From Deltaproteobacteria bacterium (lineage in GTDB: Bacteria > Desulfobacterota > Syntrophobacteria > Syntrophobacterales > Syntrophobacteraceae), in assembly GCA_021793275.1 (NCBI GenBank), contig JAJYTC010000012.1, positions 1 through 48,840 on the forward strand: a stretch of DNA of 48,840 nucleotides. The letters run 5' to 3'. Position numbers and translations under genes: made by a program. Below, piece by piece: positions 1 to 8,191 of the stretch. Numbering within the stretch: position 1 is the first letter of the stretch; each line of letters begins with the position of its first letter. Below the pieces are notes generated by a model that ran no database searches, was not told where the DNA came from, and saw only the letters and a list, made by a program, of their open reading frames with translations.

Positions 1-187
1 GAAAATGCGGCAACTCACTCGCAATGTCCGGTTGGTTTTCGACTATTTGCGAATGACGAATAACGCGTGTACCGTGGCCAACCCATGAAAAAAGGAGAAC
101 CAATTTACCGTGCCGGATGCAGGGCTGCTCCGTTTCACGCTGGGCCAGGGTAAAAGTCAAAGGTCGAAAGGCAAAAGGCAAAATGCA

Positions 188-223
188 AAAGGCAAAAGTG
201 CGGAGTTCTTTACTTTTGCCTTT
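188..223. repeat. hairpin in an AAAGGC-rich repeat tract
   Basis: A perfect 12-bp inverted repeat (arms 188-199 and 212-223, sequence AAAGGCAAAAGT and its complement, 12-nt loop) lies inside a stretch (about 157-223) of repeated GGCAAAA units. It sits 30 bp past the stop codon of the minus-strand ACT-domain gene. On that strand it is followed by T-rich sequence, so it may act as a weak terminator. The GC-poor stem also fits the low-complexity intergenic repeats common in large environmental genomes. The rest of 1-252 shows no convincing gene on either strand. Confidence 0.45.
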
Positions 224-252
224 GCGAACTGCGCGAACACGCACCGCAGGCA

Positions 253-1260
253 TTAATTGTTGTCTGTGGGTACATGGAATTTAGTCTTAATGACCTGTAA
301 TCCATGTGGAAGGTCTCGGGCTTTGAGGATTACTGATATGGAATGAACGGCGCAGCTCAAGGCCAGGGGATGTATCCCTGCGGCCTGCATACTCTCGGTC
401 AGCGTGCCCGCAATTCGGTAGCGGTCCCCGAAATGAGGACCGTGAAAAAAGACGCCCGCTGCATCTTGTAAAGAGCGTGCGGTATGAGGCAGGTGCGCAT
501 CGAGCGCTTTGCTTACGGGCTTGCGCTGTGAGGCCGGCAGGCAGAAACTGAGGAGCACTTTTTCGAGATGGCTGCAATCGGCTACCAGGAAAGGGATTTT
601 GGTTTGAAGACCATCGACCTCTCTTAGCGCCGGCCCCATCTGCGTGAGCTCCCTGCGATTCAGGATCAAGGCCCAAAGGTCGAGGCCCGGCTGGTCCAAA
701 ACGGCATAGACTTTGATGTCCTGTTCCTCGTAGGAACCGACGACATCCCTGAAGAGCTGCTCTTTACCTACATAGGCGGTCTCCCACTTGAGGGGGGAAC
801 CGTAAGCGGGAAACTCAAAGGCGCTGAAGATGCCCTCGATGGTTGCCTTCATGTGCTCCGATGGAACTACGATCGACATAGCCGAGGGGGAGCTTGCGAT
901 TACGAGGGCATGCATATCATCGCGCCCCATGAGCTCAAGAAGCGCTCCCATTACGCGGGGCCTGCGATCATGGGGAAAGACGGAGACAATAGTGGTATCG
1001 TGCCTGAGTTGCGGCGCTATGCCGGTATCGAGCTTGAGGAGCAAATAACTGGTGAAGCTGCCTCCGCTTTCGGTGCAAAGGGAGATTGAGGAAAGTCCCC
1101 TTCCGTCATCGACTATGTGTGTCACCTGGCTGAGGTTGATTCGCTCTGCGGCCATATGGCTGCAGATATCCGCCAAGGCGTTGGCGCCTTTCTCGCACGA
1201 CCACGCTGCGTAAGAGCGTCCTTCCAGGATTTTGATTCCCCCGAGCTGAATTTTTGGCAT
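253..1260 (-). CDS. ACT-domain protein resembling aspartokinase regulatory region
   Basis: 335-residue soluble protein. The N-terminus (MPKIQLGGIKILEG) and the following LADICSHMAAERINLSQVTH segment look like the ACT-type beta-alpha-beta-beta regulatory fold found in aspartokinase C-termini. A second similar unit (VFPHDRRPRVMGALLELM ... MHALVIASSPSAMSIVVP) follows at about residues 95-145, and the C-terminal VKVIL-type segments suggest further ACT-like units. There is no kinase domain, so it is more likely a stand-alone amino-acid- or ligand-binding regulator. The ATG at 1260 is preferred to the upstream TTG at 1368 because it avoids overlapping smr and has an AGGAG motif upstream, although the spacing is long. 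It is the last gene of the uvrC-smr-ACT set on the minus strand. The exact ligand and role cannot be told from sequence. Confidence 0.6.
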   Translation of the reverse strand: MPKIQLGGIKILEGRSYAAWSCEKGANALADICSHMAAERINLSQVTHIVDDGRGLSSISLCTESGGSFTSYLLLKLDTGIAPQLRHDTTIVSVFPHDRRPRVMGALLELMGRDDMHALVIASSPSAMSIVVPSEHMKATIEGIFSAFEFPAYGSPLKWETAYVGKEQLFRDVVGSYEEQDIKVYAVLDQPGLDLWALILNRRELTQMGPALREVDGLQTKIPFLVADCSHLEKVLLSFCLPASQRKPVSKALDAHLPHTARSLQDAAGVFFHGPHFGDRYRIAGTLTESMQAAGIHPLALSCAVHSISVILKARDLPHGLQVIKTKFHVPTDNN

Positions 1261-1285
1261 GGCTTGTGTGAACGGCTCCTGTGGT

Positions 1286-1567
1286 CTATTTTCTTTTACT
1301 CGGCCCTTTCGCTCTGATCGCGGCAATTGTCGCTCCCCATCCGCCCGATTGATGGCCGGCATCGCCAAACGAAATCACCAGTGGATGCGTTTCGAGCACC
1401 GAATGGACTATACGGCGCAGGACCCCCGTACCCTTTCCATGGATTATTCGAACCTCGGTAAATCCCTTACGGCTCGCCTCTTTGAGGTAGTCGTTAAGAA
1501 GCTCTCTTACCTCTTTGGGCCTGAAGGTATGGAGGTCAATCGAATCTTCAATCGGATATCGGAACAT
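1286..1567 (-). CDS. Smr-domain protein
   Basis: 93-residue stand-alone Smr (small MutS-related) domain. The two family signatures are clear: DLHTF near residue 11 and the loop IIHGKGTGVLR near residues 41-51. Smr domains bind branched or single-stranded nucleic acid and some are endonucleases. This one has no MutS portion, so it is not MutS2. The ATG at 1567 has a GGAAAG motif 8 nt upstream. It lies 69 bp downstream of uvrC on the same strand, consistent with a DNA-repair role, and 25 bp upstream of the ACT-domain gene. The family is certain; the biochemical activity is inferred. Confidence 0.85.
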   Translation of the reverse strand: MFRYPIEDSIDLHTFRPKEVRELLNDYLKEASRKGFTEVRIIHGKGTGVLRRIVHSVLETHPLVISFGDAGHQSGGWGATIAAIRAKGPSKRK

Positions 1568-1636
1568 CTCGTTTTCTTTCCTGTTATACGAGCCGAAGCG
1601 TTCGGCTGGAAAAGCGCCTCGAAAAACAGGTGAATT

Positions 1637-3616
1637 TCAGAGTGGACTTTCCCTCGGGCCGCTTTCTTCTTCCTGCCCCTGCAAAACGGCCCTGCTTTCC
1701 ATTTCGGAGAGTACGCCAAGGACGCTTTGGGCGACCTTGCGCGGAAGGCCGGCGCTTTCGAGTTCCGAGACCGTGGCTTCCTGGATCGCATCGATGCTGC
1801 CGAAGCGCTGGAGAAGCATCTGTCTTCTGCCCGGGCCTATTCCGGCAATGGAGTCCAGGGCGGAGGTCAAAAGCGAAGTCCTGTGCACGTTTTGATAGTG
1901 CGTGACGGCGAACCTGTGGGCCTCGTCCCGTATTCGCTGGAGCAGGTGCAGGATGTCCGGATGGCGGTGCAGAAACAGCGGGTTCTTGCGACCGGGCAGA
2001 TAGATTTTTTCGTACAGTCCTTTCCCTTTGTCCCCGATGTCCGATTCGCGTTCCTTGGCGATAGAGGCTACTGGAAGCTGTTCAGGGGGCGCAATTTGCT
2101 CCAGAAGGCGCACGATTGTGTTAAGCTGCCCCTTGCCACCGTCGAGAAGGAGCAGGTCGAGGCTCGAGGAGAGTTCCGCATCGTTTTCCATGAGCCTTCC
2201 TATCACTTCGGACATCATTGCCGGGTCGTCGGGTTCGCTCTTGAGCCTTATCCTGTAGCGCCTGTAGGAATTTTTGTCCGGCCGTCCGTGTTCGAAAACG
2301 ACAACGGCCCCTACGGCGTGCTGTCCCTGGATGTTCGAGATATCCACGCAGGCGATTCGTTCGGGAGATCTCGGGAGCCTGAGCAGGCTCTTAAGAGCGT
2401 CAATGATTGCCGTATCGCGGTTTTGCCAGCGCCTGCGGCTGATCAGACCCTCGCGCGCGTTGGCCTCGGCCATGTCGAGCAGGTGCTTCCTGTCGCCTCT
2501 TTTTGCCGCCCACACCCGTACGCGCCTGCCCTTCATCTCTGAGAGCCATTCCGAAAGGACCGTTTCCGAGTCCAGCGAAACCGGAACGATAACCTCGTCG
2601 GGAACGAAACCTCCCTGGTAATAATATTGCTGAATGAAGGCCGAAATCAGCTCGGTCTTGTCGCCCGTGGCCTCTTTGAGATCGAATGCCCTCTGGCCCG
2701 AATGAACGCCCTGCCGCACGAAAAGAACCACAAGCTCGGTTCGTTCTTCCTCCTGGCAAATGCCCAGTACGTCCCGGTCCACGAAACGGTCCGACACTAT
2801 GTGCTGCTTTTCGATGGTGGCCGCCACGTTTCGCAGCCGGTCGCGATAGAAGGCGGCAAGCTCGAAATGGAGCGCCTCGGCGGCTTCCTGCATCCTTTGT
2901 TTGAGCTGCCTTTGAAGGACATCGGTCTTTCCTTCCAGGAAAAGCGTCACCTCCTCGACCATTTTCATGTAATCTTCGCGGGAAACCTTGCCTGCGCACG
3001 GGCCAAGACACTGGCCCATCGAAAAATTGAGGCAGGGCCGTTCGCGGGGGACAAGTTTTTTGCCCTTGCAAAGCCTGAGCGGAAAAAGCTGGTGGAGATA
3101 TTTGAGCGTGTCCCGGGCGGCTCTTGCCGATGTATAAGGGCCGAAATAGAGCGCGCCGTCTTTTTGAAACCGCCGGACGATATCGAGTCTGGGGTAGGGA
3201 TCGCGGGGATCGATCCGGATAGAAAGGTAGTTTTTGTCGTCGCGAAGTACAACGTTGTAACGCGGCCTGTATTTCTTTATCAGGCTGGCTTCGAGGAGCA
3301 GCGCTTCCTTTTCGGAGGATGTGAGGGCATATTCGAGGTCGGCGGCCTTGCCTAGCATTATTCGGGTTTTAACGTCCACGGCATCGCCGTTTCGGAAGTA
3401 ATTCCCGATACGTTTCCTGAGGTCCCTGGCCTTGCCGACGTAAAGAACAGTGCCGGCTGCGTCCCTGAAAATGTATATGCCAGGCAGGTGAGGAAATGCT
3501 GCCACACGGCCGGCAAGCGCGGCCGGGCCGATCAATTGCGAAGCGCCGCTCGCCGAATCGGTTCCGCTCTCGGCGCCTTCGACTGCGCCGTGGTTTTCTG
3601 TTTCAGGTTCCGGCAT
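1637..3616 (-). CDS. uvrC: excinuclease ABC subunit C
   Basis: UvrC makes the two incisions flanking a lesion during nucleotide excision repair, acting with UvrA and UvrB. The 659-residue product shows the full domain order: GIY-YIG nuclease (GIYIF ... VLYVGKARDLRKRI, about residues 45-75), a cysteine-containing linker (LNFSMGQCLGPCAGKVS), a UVR helix pair (LKQRMQEAAEALHFELAAFY), an RNase H-like second nuclease domain beginning at IACVDISNIQG, and a C-terminal helix-hairpin-helix (SIAGIGPGRRQMLLQRFGS). The length is slightly above the usual 600-620 because of an acidic N-terminal extension of about 40 residues before the GIY domain. ATG at 3616 is chosen over an upstream TTG at 3637. It is first of three minus-strand genes (uvrC, smr, ACT). 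Confidence 0.96.
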   Translation of the reverse strand: MPEPETENHGAVEGAESGTDSASGASQLIGPAALAGRVAAFPHLPGIYIFRDAAGTVLYVGKARDLRKRIGNYFRNGDAVDVKTRIMLGKAADLEYALTSSEKEALLLEASLIKKYRPRYNVVLRDDKNYLSIRIDPRDPYPRLDIVRRFQKDGALYFGPYTSARAARDTLKYLHQLFPLRLCKGKKLVPRERPCLNFSMGQCLGPCAGKVSREDYMKMVEEVTLFLEGKTDVLQRQLKQRMQEAAEALHFELAAFYRDRLRNVAATIEKQHIVSDRFVDRDVLGICQEEERTELVVLFVRQGVHSGQRAFDLKEATGDKTELISAFIQQYYYQGGFVPDEVIVPVSLDSETVLSEWLSEMKGRRVRVWAAKRGDRKHLLDMAEANAREGLISRRRWQNRDTAIIDALKSLLRLPRSPERIACVDISNIQGQHAVGAVVVFEHGRPDKNSYRRYRIRLKSEPDDPAMMSEVIGRLMENDAELSSSLDLLLLDGGKGQLNTIVRLLEQIAPPEQLPVASIAKERESDIGDKGKGLYEKIYLPGRKNPLFLHRHPDILHLLQRIRDEAHRFAVTHYQNVHRTSLLTSALDSIAGIGPGRRQMLLQRFGSIDAIQEATVSELESAGLPRKVAQSVLGVLSEMESRAVLQGQEEESGPRESPL

Positions 3617-3763
3617 GATGTGTCCATATAATTGCAAATTGCCCGCTTTTCAGTTCCTTTATTTTAAATTATAGCACGCAAGCCGGGATCGTCTTTAATT
3701 GATTCCTGTCGATCTGGTCTTTACAATTCTCAAAGGGTATAAAAAATAAGTCGATAAGTTGAT

Positions 3764-3872
3764 TTTTCCCGGCCGTGCGAAAAAAAACGATAACCCGATC
3801 CTGTCTGGAAAGCCGGCATGATGCATAAACCCCGGGCGCCCCTCGTTTTGCTGATCAATCCCTGGATTACCG
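3764..3872 (+). repeat. 109-bp direct repeat, left copy
   Basis: A perfect 109-bp copy of 4467-4575 (offset exactly 703 bp). It contains about 54 bp of the upstream region, the ribosome-binding region and the first 18 codons of the radical SAM gene that starts at 4521. The two copies bracket a 594-bp segment with the hicBA cassette. Such a long perfect duplication is far larger than ordinary transposon target-site duplications. Confidence 0.97.
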
Positions 3873-3988
3873 GCATGTCACCTCTATCAGACGGCTGTGG
3901 TAAGCGTGCTTTTTTATTGCCAAAAAGTGAATCGCGCTCTATGGTTCAAATATGGATCTTGAGCCGACCCGCGTTCTTTTCACATTAA
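3818..3988 (+). pseudogene. truncated 5' copy of radical SAM gene
   Basis: ATG at 3818 starts the same 18 codons (MMHKPRAPLVLLINPWIT) as the intact gene at 4521. At the repeat boundary (3872/3873) the reading frame runs into unrelated sequence and stops at 3988, giving 56 codons instead of 460. It carries the same GGAAAG upstream motif, so it could still be translated. It is a by-product of the duplication that accompanied hicBA insertion, not a functional gene. Confidence 0.8.
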
Positions 3989-4004
3989 ATGGTTGAGGTC
4001 TTTA

Positions 4005-4214
4005 ATGCATAAGTTCACCGCCATAATCGAGAAGTGTTCCGAAACGGGTTTGTATGTCGGGTATGTCCCGGGTTTTCCAGGAGCGCACAGCCAGGGGCAG
4101 ACCCTTGACGAACTGCACAAAAACTTGCAGGAAGTTATAAGTATGCTTCTCGAAGACGGGGAGCCTTCGCTGGAAGGTGAATTTGTAGGAACCCATGTGG
4201 TTATGGTAGCGTGA
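4005..4214 (+). CDS. hicB: HicB-family antitoxin
   Basis: 69-residue HicB-type antitoxin (UPF0150 fold), recognised by the pattern FTAIIEKCSETGLYVGYVPGFPG followed by HSQGQTLDELHKNLQEVI, which is the partial RNase-H-like fold of this family. HicB neutralises the HicA RNase and usually represses the operon. This short form lacks an obvious C-terminal DNA-binding domain. The start is the ATG at 4005, with a GAGG motif 6-7 nt upstream; an upstream in-frame TTG is rejected. Its stop overlaps the hicA start. The cassette sits entirely between two 109-bp direct repeats, suggesting recent acquisition. Confidence 0.85.
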   Translation: MHKFTAIIEKCSETGLYVGYVPGFPGAHSQGQTLDELHKNLQEVISMLLEDGEPSLEGEFVGTHVVMVA

Positions 4215-4438
4215 TGGGAAAGCCTCCCGTCCTGAAACCGAGAGAGGTCGTGTCCATTCTCGAAAAGATCGGCTTTGTCGAAGTCCGTCAGAGAGGATCC
4301 CATCGGCAGTATCGCCACACGGATGGGCGGCAAACTACCGTCCCTTTCCACAAGGGGCAGGATATTTCTCCATTATTGTTGCGTAGAATCGCGGGCGATA
4401 TCGGGTTGACCGTTGAGGAATTCCTTGGGAAGGCTTAA
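4214..4438 (+). CDS. hicA: HicA-family toxin (mRNA interferase)
   Basis: 74-residue HicA/YcfA-type toxin with a double-stranded-RNA-binding-like fold. The family features are KPREVVSILEKIGF at the N-terminus and the catalytic-histidine motif RGSHRQYRH, followed by TTVPFHKGQDISP. HicA proteins cleave mRNA independently of the ribosome. The ATG at 4214 overlaps the hicB stop codon by one base (TGATG), with an alternative GTG at 4211, so the pair is translationally coupled. The order is antitoxin first, opposite to E. coli hicAB but common in other lineages. The histidine and surrounding residues are intact, so the toxin is predicted to be active. Confidence 0.87.
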   Translation: MGKPPVLKPREVVSILEKIGFVEVRQRGSHRQYRHTDGRQTTVPFHKGQDISPLLLRRIAGDIGLTVEEFLGKA

Positions 4439-4466
4439 ATCTCCGGAGAAAGGGACCACACCTACA

Positions 4467-4575
4467 TTTTCCCGGCCGTGCGAAAAAAAACGATAACCCG
4501 ATCCTGTCTGGAAAGCCGGCATGATGCATAAACCCCGGGCGCCCCTCGTTTTGCTGATCAATCCCTGGATTACCG
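4467..4575 (+). repeat. 109-bp direct repeat, right copy
   Basis: Perfect match to 3764-3872. The right copy is continuous with the intact radical SAM gene (first 55 bp of its coding sequence), so this is the native location and the left copy is the duplicate. Confidence 0.97.
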
Positions 4576-5903
4576 ATTTTGCGGCCTACGATCTGTGGGC
4601 AAAGCCCATGGGCCTGCTTTTTCTCGCATCCCTGCTAAAAGAGGGGGGATGCGGCACGGCGTTCATCGACTGCCTGGACAGGCGTGACCCTTTCACGAAC
4701 TCCCATGCCGCGGTCCTTCCCGGCAGGGACAAAAAATTCGGGACGGGCAAATATCCGAGGATGCGTATTGCGAAGCCCGAGCCTTACGCCGGTTTCCCGC
4801 GGCATTTCCACCGGCACGGGATTCACCCCGAAAGCTTCCGGCGAAAGCTCGCTGAAATCGAAAAACCCGATATCGTCTGGGTCACTTCCATTATGACATA
4901 CTGGTATCCGGGAGTTTTGGAAGCGATACGGATGGTGCGCGATGTCTTTCCTGCCGTACCCGTATGGCTTGGCGGCATATACGCGAGGTTATGCCCCGAT
5001 CATGCGGCGCGGTGGAGCGGGGCCGACCGGGTCATAACGGAGGACCTGGCCCGCATTCCTGAAATGATTTGTGAGCTGACCGGCTTTGCCTTGAGCAATG
5101 CCCGCGTTTGGGGCGATTTTAGCTCATGGCCGCTTCCGGCCCTGGACTTATTGAAACCGGCGCCCGGTTACGCGCCCGTTCTCACCGGGGTCGGCTGTCC
5201 CTACAGGTGCCCCTATTGCGCGTCTGCAAGGCTCCAGCCGAAGCGCGCCGGATTCGACTCCCGCCGCATAATGGATCAGATTGAATGGGGCCGTAATGAG
5301 CTGGGTATAAGCGATTTTGCGTTCTATGACGATGCGCTGCTGCTCGATGCCGAACACGCGCTCAGGCCCGTGCTCGAAAAGATAGCGAAAGACGGCCCGA
5401 GGATTCGCTTCCACGTTCCGAACGCTCTCCATGTGAGGGCGCTTTCCAAAGACTGGTGCGATTTGTTGTATGCCTCGGGGTTCAGGACTATTCGGCTCGG
5501 GCTCGAGACCGCCCTGGACGGCAGGAGCCTGGAATGGGGCGGCAAGGTTGACGCGGAGATGTACCTGGAGGCAGTGGCGAGACTCTTTGAAGCCGGCTTT
5601 TCCAATGACGACGTCGGGGCCTATCTTATTTGCGGGCTGCCCGGCCAGAGGCCGGAAGAAGTCGCCGAATCCGTCCGGTTTGTGCGGCAAAGCGGGGCGC
5701 ATCCGCATATCGCCGAGTTTTCCCCCATTCCCGGAACGCCGATATGGAACAAGGCCGCTGCCCTTTCCACGTTCGACATCAAGGCCGAACCGCTCTACCA
5801 CAACAATACCTTTTTCGCGTGCCGCCGGCCCGATTTCACCTATGCCGACATGGTTGCCCTGAAGGGCCTGGCGAGGAACAGGGGCGAGGAAGAGAAGAAC
5901 TGA
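4521..5903 (+). CDS. B12-binding-type radical SAM protein
   Basis: 460-residue radical SAM protein. The N-terminal about 180 residues (LLINPWITDF ... PMGLLFLASLLKEGG ... PDIVWVTSIMTYWYPG) resemble the cobalamin-binding Rossmann domain that precedes many class B radical SAM enzymes. The cluster motif is GCPYRCPYC near residue 230 (CxxxCxxC), followed by a TIM-barrel pattern with FYDDALL and RLGLET segments. A histidine characteristic of tight B12 binding is not evident, so the N-terminal domain may not bind cobalamin. The substrate is unknown. Two ATGs in a row start the gene, with GGAAAG about 8 nt upstream. Its first 55 bp belong to a 109-bp direct repeat, and its original promoter may have been displaced by the hicBA insertion. 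Confidence 0.85.
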   Translation: MMHKPRAPLVLLINPWITDFAAYDLWAKPMGLLFLASLLKEGGCGTAFIDCLDRRDPFTNSHAAVLPGRDKKFGTGKYPRMRIAKPEPYAGFPRHFHRHGIHPESFRRKLAEIEKPDIVWVTSIMTYWYPGVLEAIRMVRDVFPAVPVWLGGIYARLCPDHAARWSGADRVITEDLARIPEMICELTGFALSNARVWGDFSSWPLPALDLLKPAPGYAPVLTGVGCPYRCPYCASARLQPKRAGFDSRRIMDQIEWGRNELGISDFAFYDDALLLDAEHALRPVLEKIAKDGPRIRFHVPNALHVRALSKDWCDLLYASGFRTIRLGLETALDGRSLEWGGKVDAEMYLEAVARLFEAGFSNDDVGAYLICGLPGQRPEEVAESVRFVRQSGAHPHIAEFSPIPGTPIWNKAAALSTFDIKAEPLYHNNTFFACRRPDFTYADMVALKGLARNRGEEEKN

Positions 5904-6075
5904 GAGCTATACGAGGGAAATCGGCCAAGGGGGCTCCGACCAGGCTGGTGTGTGAATATTGGGAGTGAAACAACGTATAGCCTGAAGGACTGGGACGTTG
6001 GGACCGCTTCCCGTATAATCACTCTACGGCACATGGCCGGAACGGGGTTGCTCGTTTGCTGTCTTAGCAATGACG

Positions 6076-6414
6076 TCAGTCTCCGATGATTTCGTTTAGA
6101 CCTTCAATGATTCGGCCCAATTCTTCCGATGATACCGAGCCGATCTTTTTTCCGATTCTTTCCGTGGAGAGTGTGCGAATTTGGCTGATTTTCACCCATG
6201 AGCGCTTCGGAGGGTCTCCGGGATCAAGTTCCAAAGTCAGTGGAAATCCAGCACGTTGAGACTGGCTGGTTATTGCCATGGCAATTACTGTTCCTGAACG
6301 TTCATTGAAAACATCCTGGCTGACGATGACAACGGGGCGCTGGCCGGCCTGCTCTTTCCCTTTTGCCGGATTCAGATCAGCCCAACGAATTTCTCCTCTT
6401 ACTATTCCGGCCAC
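6076..6414 (-). CDS. MazF/PemK-type endoribonuclease toxin
   Basis: 112-residue toxin of the MazF/PemK/CcdB-like SH3-barrel family. Diagnostic features are the N-terminal RGEIRWADLNPAKGKEQAGQRPVVIVS (including the conserved RPVVIVS strand), the central AMAITSQ strand and the later SWVKISQIRTLS, which carries the conserved region around the second catalytic loop. MazF enzymes cut mRNA at short specific sequences. The start is GTG at 6414 with GAGGAG 9 nt upstream, and it overlaps the antitoxin gene by 13 bp, typical of translational coupling. Confidence 0.9.
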   Translation of the reverse strand: MAGIVRGEIRWADLNPAKGKEQAGQRPVVIVSQDVFNERSGTVIAMAITSQSQRAGFPLTLELDPGDPPKRSWVKISQIRTLSTERIGKKIGSVSSEELGRIIEGLNEIIGD

Positions 6415-6641
6415 CGTTCCAACTCCTCAGACATGCCTTCTTCAGCAATAGCCCTCTCCTCCGTCGGATCAAGCATTGAACATTCCCGAGCAAGGCGACT
6501 TCGTTCCAGCCTCTTGAGTTTCTCTTCTACCGCATCCTGAATTGCTCTGCTTCGACTGGGAAACACCCGGTCTTTCACCAGTTGATCAAGCCGATGCACT
6601 GTATCCTTATCCATTGTGATTGCGATCTTTGCTGAAGCCAT
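6402..6641 (-). CDS. ribbon-helix-helix antitoxin (MazE-like partner)
   Basis: 79-residue antitoxin. The N-terminus AKIAITMDKDTVHRLDQLV followed by FPSRSRAIQDAVEEKL is a ribbon-helix-helix DNA-binding fold. The acidic C-terminus (EERAIAEEGMSEELERWPE) is the expected toxin-wrapping tail. The ATG at 6641 has a GGAGG motif 6 nt upstream. It precedes and overlaps the MazF-type toxin gene and probably represses the pair through the inverted repeat just upstream. Confidence 0.88.
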   Translation of the reverse strand: MASAKIAITMDKDTVHRLDQLVKDRVFPSRSRAIQDAVEEKLKRLERSRLARECSMLDPTEERAIAEEGMSEELERWPE

Positions 6642-6947
6642 TATACACCTCCAGTATGATGGTATATCATACCGGCTATCGGGTCAAGCAGATCGCTATC
6701 CGGGCGACCAGGATTCTAAGCGACACGGAGCCGTCAAAGAAAAAAGACATTAAGCGGGCATTTAGCCTTCTCGGTCAGGAATGGCTATCTTACAGGCGGC
6801 ATCTGGAAATGCATTATCCTTACATGTATTAGCTTTCGGTGAGGACGTTCCGCCTTTGCAGTCCGGTTGCCGACCCCGCCGTTCTCAGTGGCTGAGGATG
6901 GGGTTAAGTCCAAATTATACGGTTACTCATTTCGACAGGAGAAAGCC
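6642..6947. other. intergenic region between divergent genes
   Basis: About 305 bp between the antitoxin start (minus strand) and the sulfite-oxidase-family start (plus strand). It holds the toxin-antitoxin promoter/operator described separately. A plus-strand reading frame from about 6656 to 6832 crosses the operator and shows no family resemblance, so it is not called. No clear promoter for the downstream gene was recognised, apart from its AGGAG ribosome-binding site at 6936-6941. Confidence 0.5.
6654..6687 (-). promoter_or_regulatory. toxin-antitoxin promoter with overlapping palindromic operator
   Basis: A perfect 7-bp inverted repeat (GTATGAT, 5-bp spacer, ATCATAC; 6654-6672) lies just upstream of the antitoxin start. 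Read on the minus strand, a TTGACC -35-like box (6682-6687) and a TACCAT -10-like box (6659-6664) are 17 bp apart, and the palindrome covers the -10. This fits autorepression by the ribbon-helix-helix antitoxin. Confidence 0.6.
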
Positions 6948-8012
6948 ATGAAAATGGAAGGGAACCAAACGGCAAAGGGAGTGCGGGTGATGACCGAGAA
7001 CCCTCTTAACGCAGAAACTCCCCCAATATATCTTCGTTCCTGGATTACGGCGAATTCGGTGTTTTTCGATAGAAATCAGAATGCTCTGATGGAATCTCCC
7101 ATTGACATTGCCGACTGGCGGCTGACGATTTGTGGAGAAGTCGAAAAAGAAGTGGAACTTACTTTCGACGAGATTCTGCGCATGCCCAAGGCTACCGTTG
7201 CCAACACACTCGAATGTTCGGGCAACGGCCGTTCCCTGCTCGCCGAGAAGGCAAAGGGAAATCCCTGGACCATCGGAGGGGTCGGCAACGCCGTCTGGGG
7301 CGGTGTCTGGCTAAAGGACGTGCTGCAGCAGGCGGGGCTAAGGGAATCGGCTAAACATGTCTCTTTCGAAGGATTCGACAAGCCCGCCGGTTCAGCCGGG
7401 ATCAAATTCATTCGCAGCATTCCCATTGAAAAGGCCCTGTCATCTACACTTCTTGCCTATGAAATGAACGGCGAACCCCTGCCGCTCAAACATGGATATC
7501 CGCTGCGGGGACTGGCGCTCGGGTGGACCGGCGCCAACTGCATAAAGTGGTTGAGCAGGATAACGGTGCTGGGAAAGCCCTTCGAGGGTTTTTACATGGA
7601 CAAAGTCTATCGTATTTTCCAAAAGGATCAGGAGCCCAGGACAGGGGAAGTGGTTGCAGGGATTCCTCTTAAGTCCATCATCACCCAGCCTCTGGTAAGC
7701 GAAAAACTGCCCGCCGGGCCCGTCGTCGTCCTTGGCGCCGCCTACGGCGGTGAAGCGGGCATAAAGAGCGTGGAAGTTTCGACGGACGGAGGCCAAACCT
7801 GGCGTAGCGCGACATTGATAGGCCCCAACGAGCTTTACGCCTGGCGTCAGTGGCAGTATATCTGGGATGCTCAAAAGTCCGGCGTTCATACTCTTATGGC
7901 CCGCGCCACGGACAACGCTGGAAACCGGCAGCCCGAAACCGCCCGATGGAATGTTTTGGGATACTGCAATAACGGCTTCCGGGGACATGCTGTAACGGTT
8001 GAGATTGTCTAA
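6948..8012 (+). CDS. sulfite oxidase-family molybdopterin oxidoreductase
   Basis: 354-residue protein of the sulfite oxidase / nitrate reductase Mo-pterin family. The molybdenum-ligating cysteine is C90 in TLECSGNGRS. The pterin-binding region continues with WGGVWLKDVL and the conserved LPLKHGYPLRGL and GANCIKWLSRITV segments. The C-terminal about 110 residues (VVVLGAAYGGEAGIKSVEVSTDGGQTW) are the Mo-co dimerisation, Ig-like domain. There is no heme or cytochrome domain and no Tat signal visible, so it is probably cytoplasmic. Electron acceptor and substrate are unknown; sulfite is only one possibility. The start at 6948 has an AGGAG motif 6-7 nt upstream. The nearby TauE/SafE permease and flavodoxin are compatible with sulfur metabolism but not proof. 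Confidence 0.88.
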   Translation: MKMEGNQTAKGVRVMTENPLNAETPPIYLRSWITANSVFFDRNQNALMESPIDIADWRLTICGEVEKEVELTFDEILRMPKATVANTLECSGNGRSLLAEKAKGNPWTIGGVGNAVWGGVWLKDVLQQAGLRESAKHVSFEGFDKPAGSAGIKFIRSIPIEKALSSTLLAYEMNGEPLPLKHGYPLRGLALGWTGANCIKWLSRITVLGKPFEGFYMDKVYRIFQKDQEPRTGEVVAGIPLKSIITQPLVSEKLPAGPVVVLGAAYGGEAGIKSVEVSTDGGQTWRSATLIGPNELYAWRQWQYIWDAQKSGVHTLMARATDNAGNRQPETARWNVLGYCNNGFRGHAVTVEIV

Positions 8013-8191
8013 GGCTGGTCCATTCGTCGGCATTGGAGAAGGGATGCGGCGTCCCGGTCCACCAGCCGACAGGGATTGCCTCCGTGGGGGCCGGGGGCTT
8101 AAGTTGTGTGTCGCGAGGAGGTGGAAGTATCAGGGTGTTGGTTTGGAATGAGATGTTTGAGCGAAGGTATTTCTTAAAAGGAGGATGTACG

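Noticed and set aside
1727-3355. two long plus-strand frames (1727-2542 and 2627-3355)
   Set aside because: Antisense to uvrC; no independent ribosome-binding site or family.
6620-6832. 70-codon plus-strand frame
   Set aside because: Starts inside the antitoxin gene and crosses the operator; no family resemblance. Could be revisited if homologues appear.
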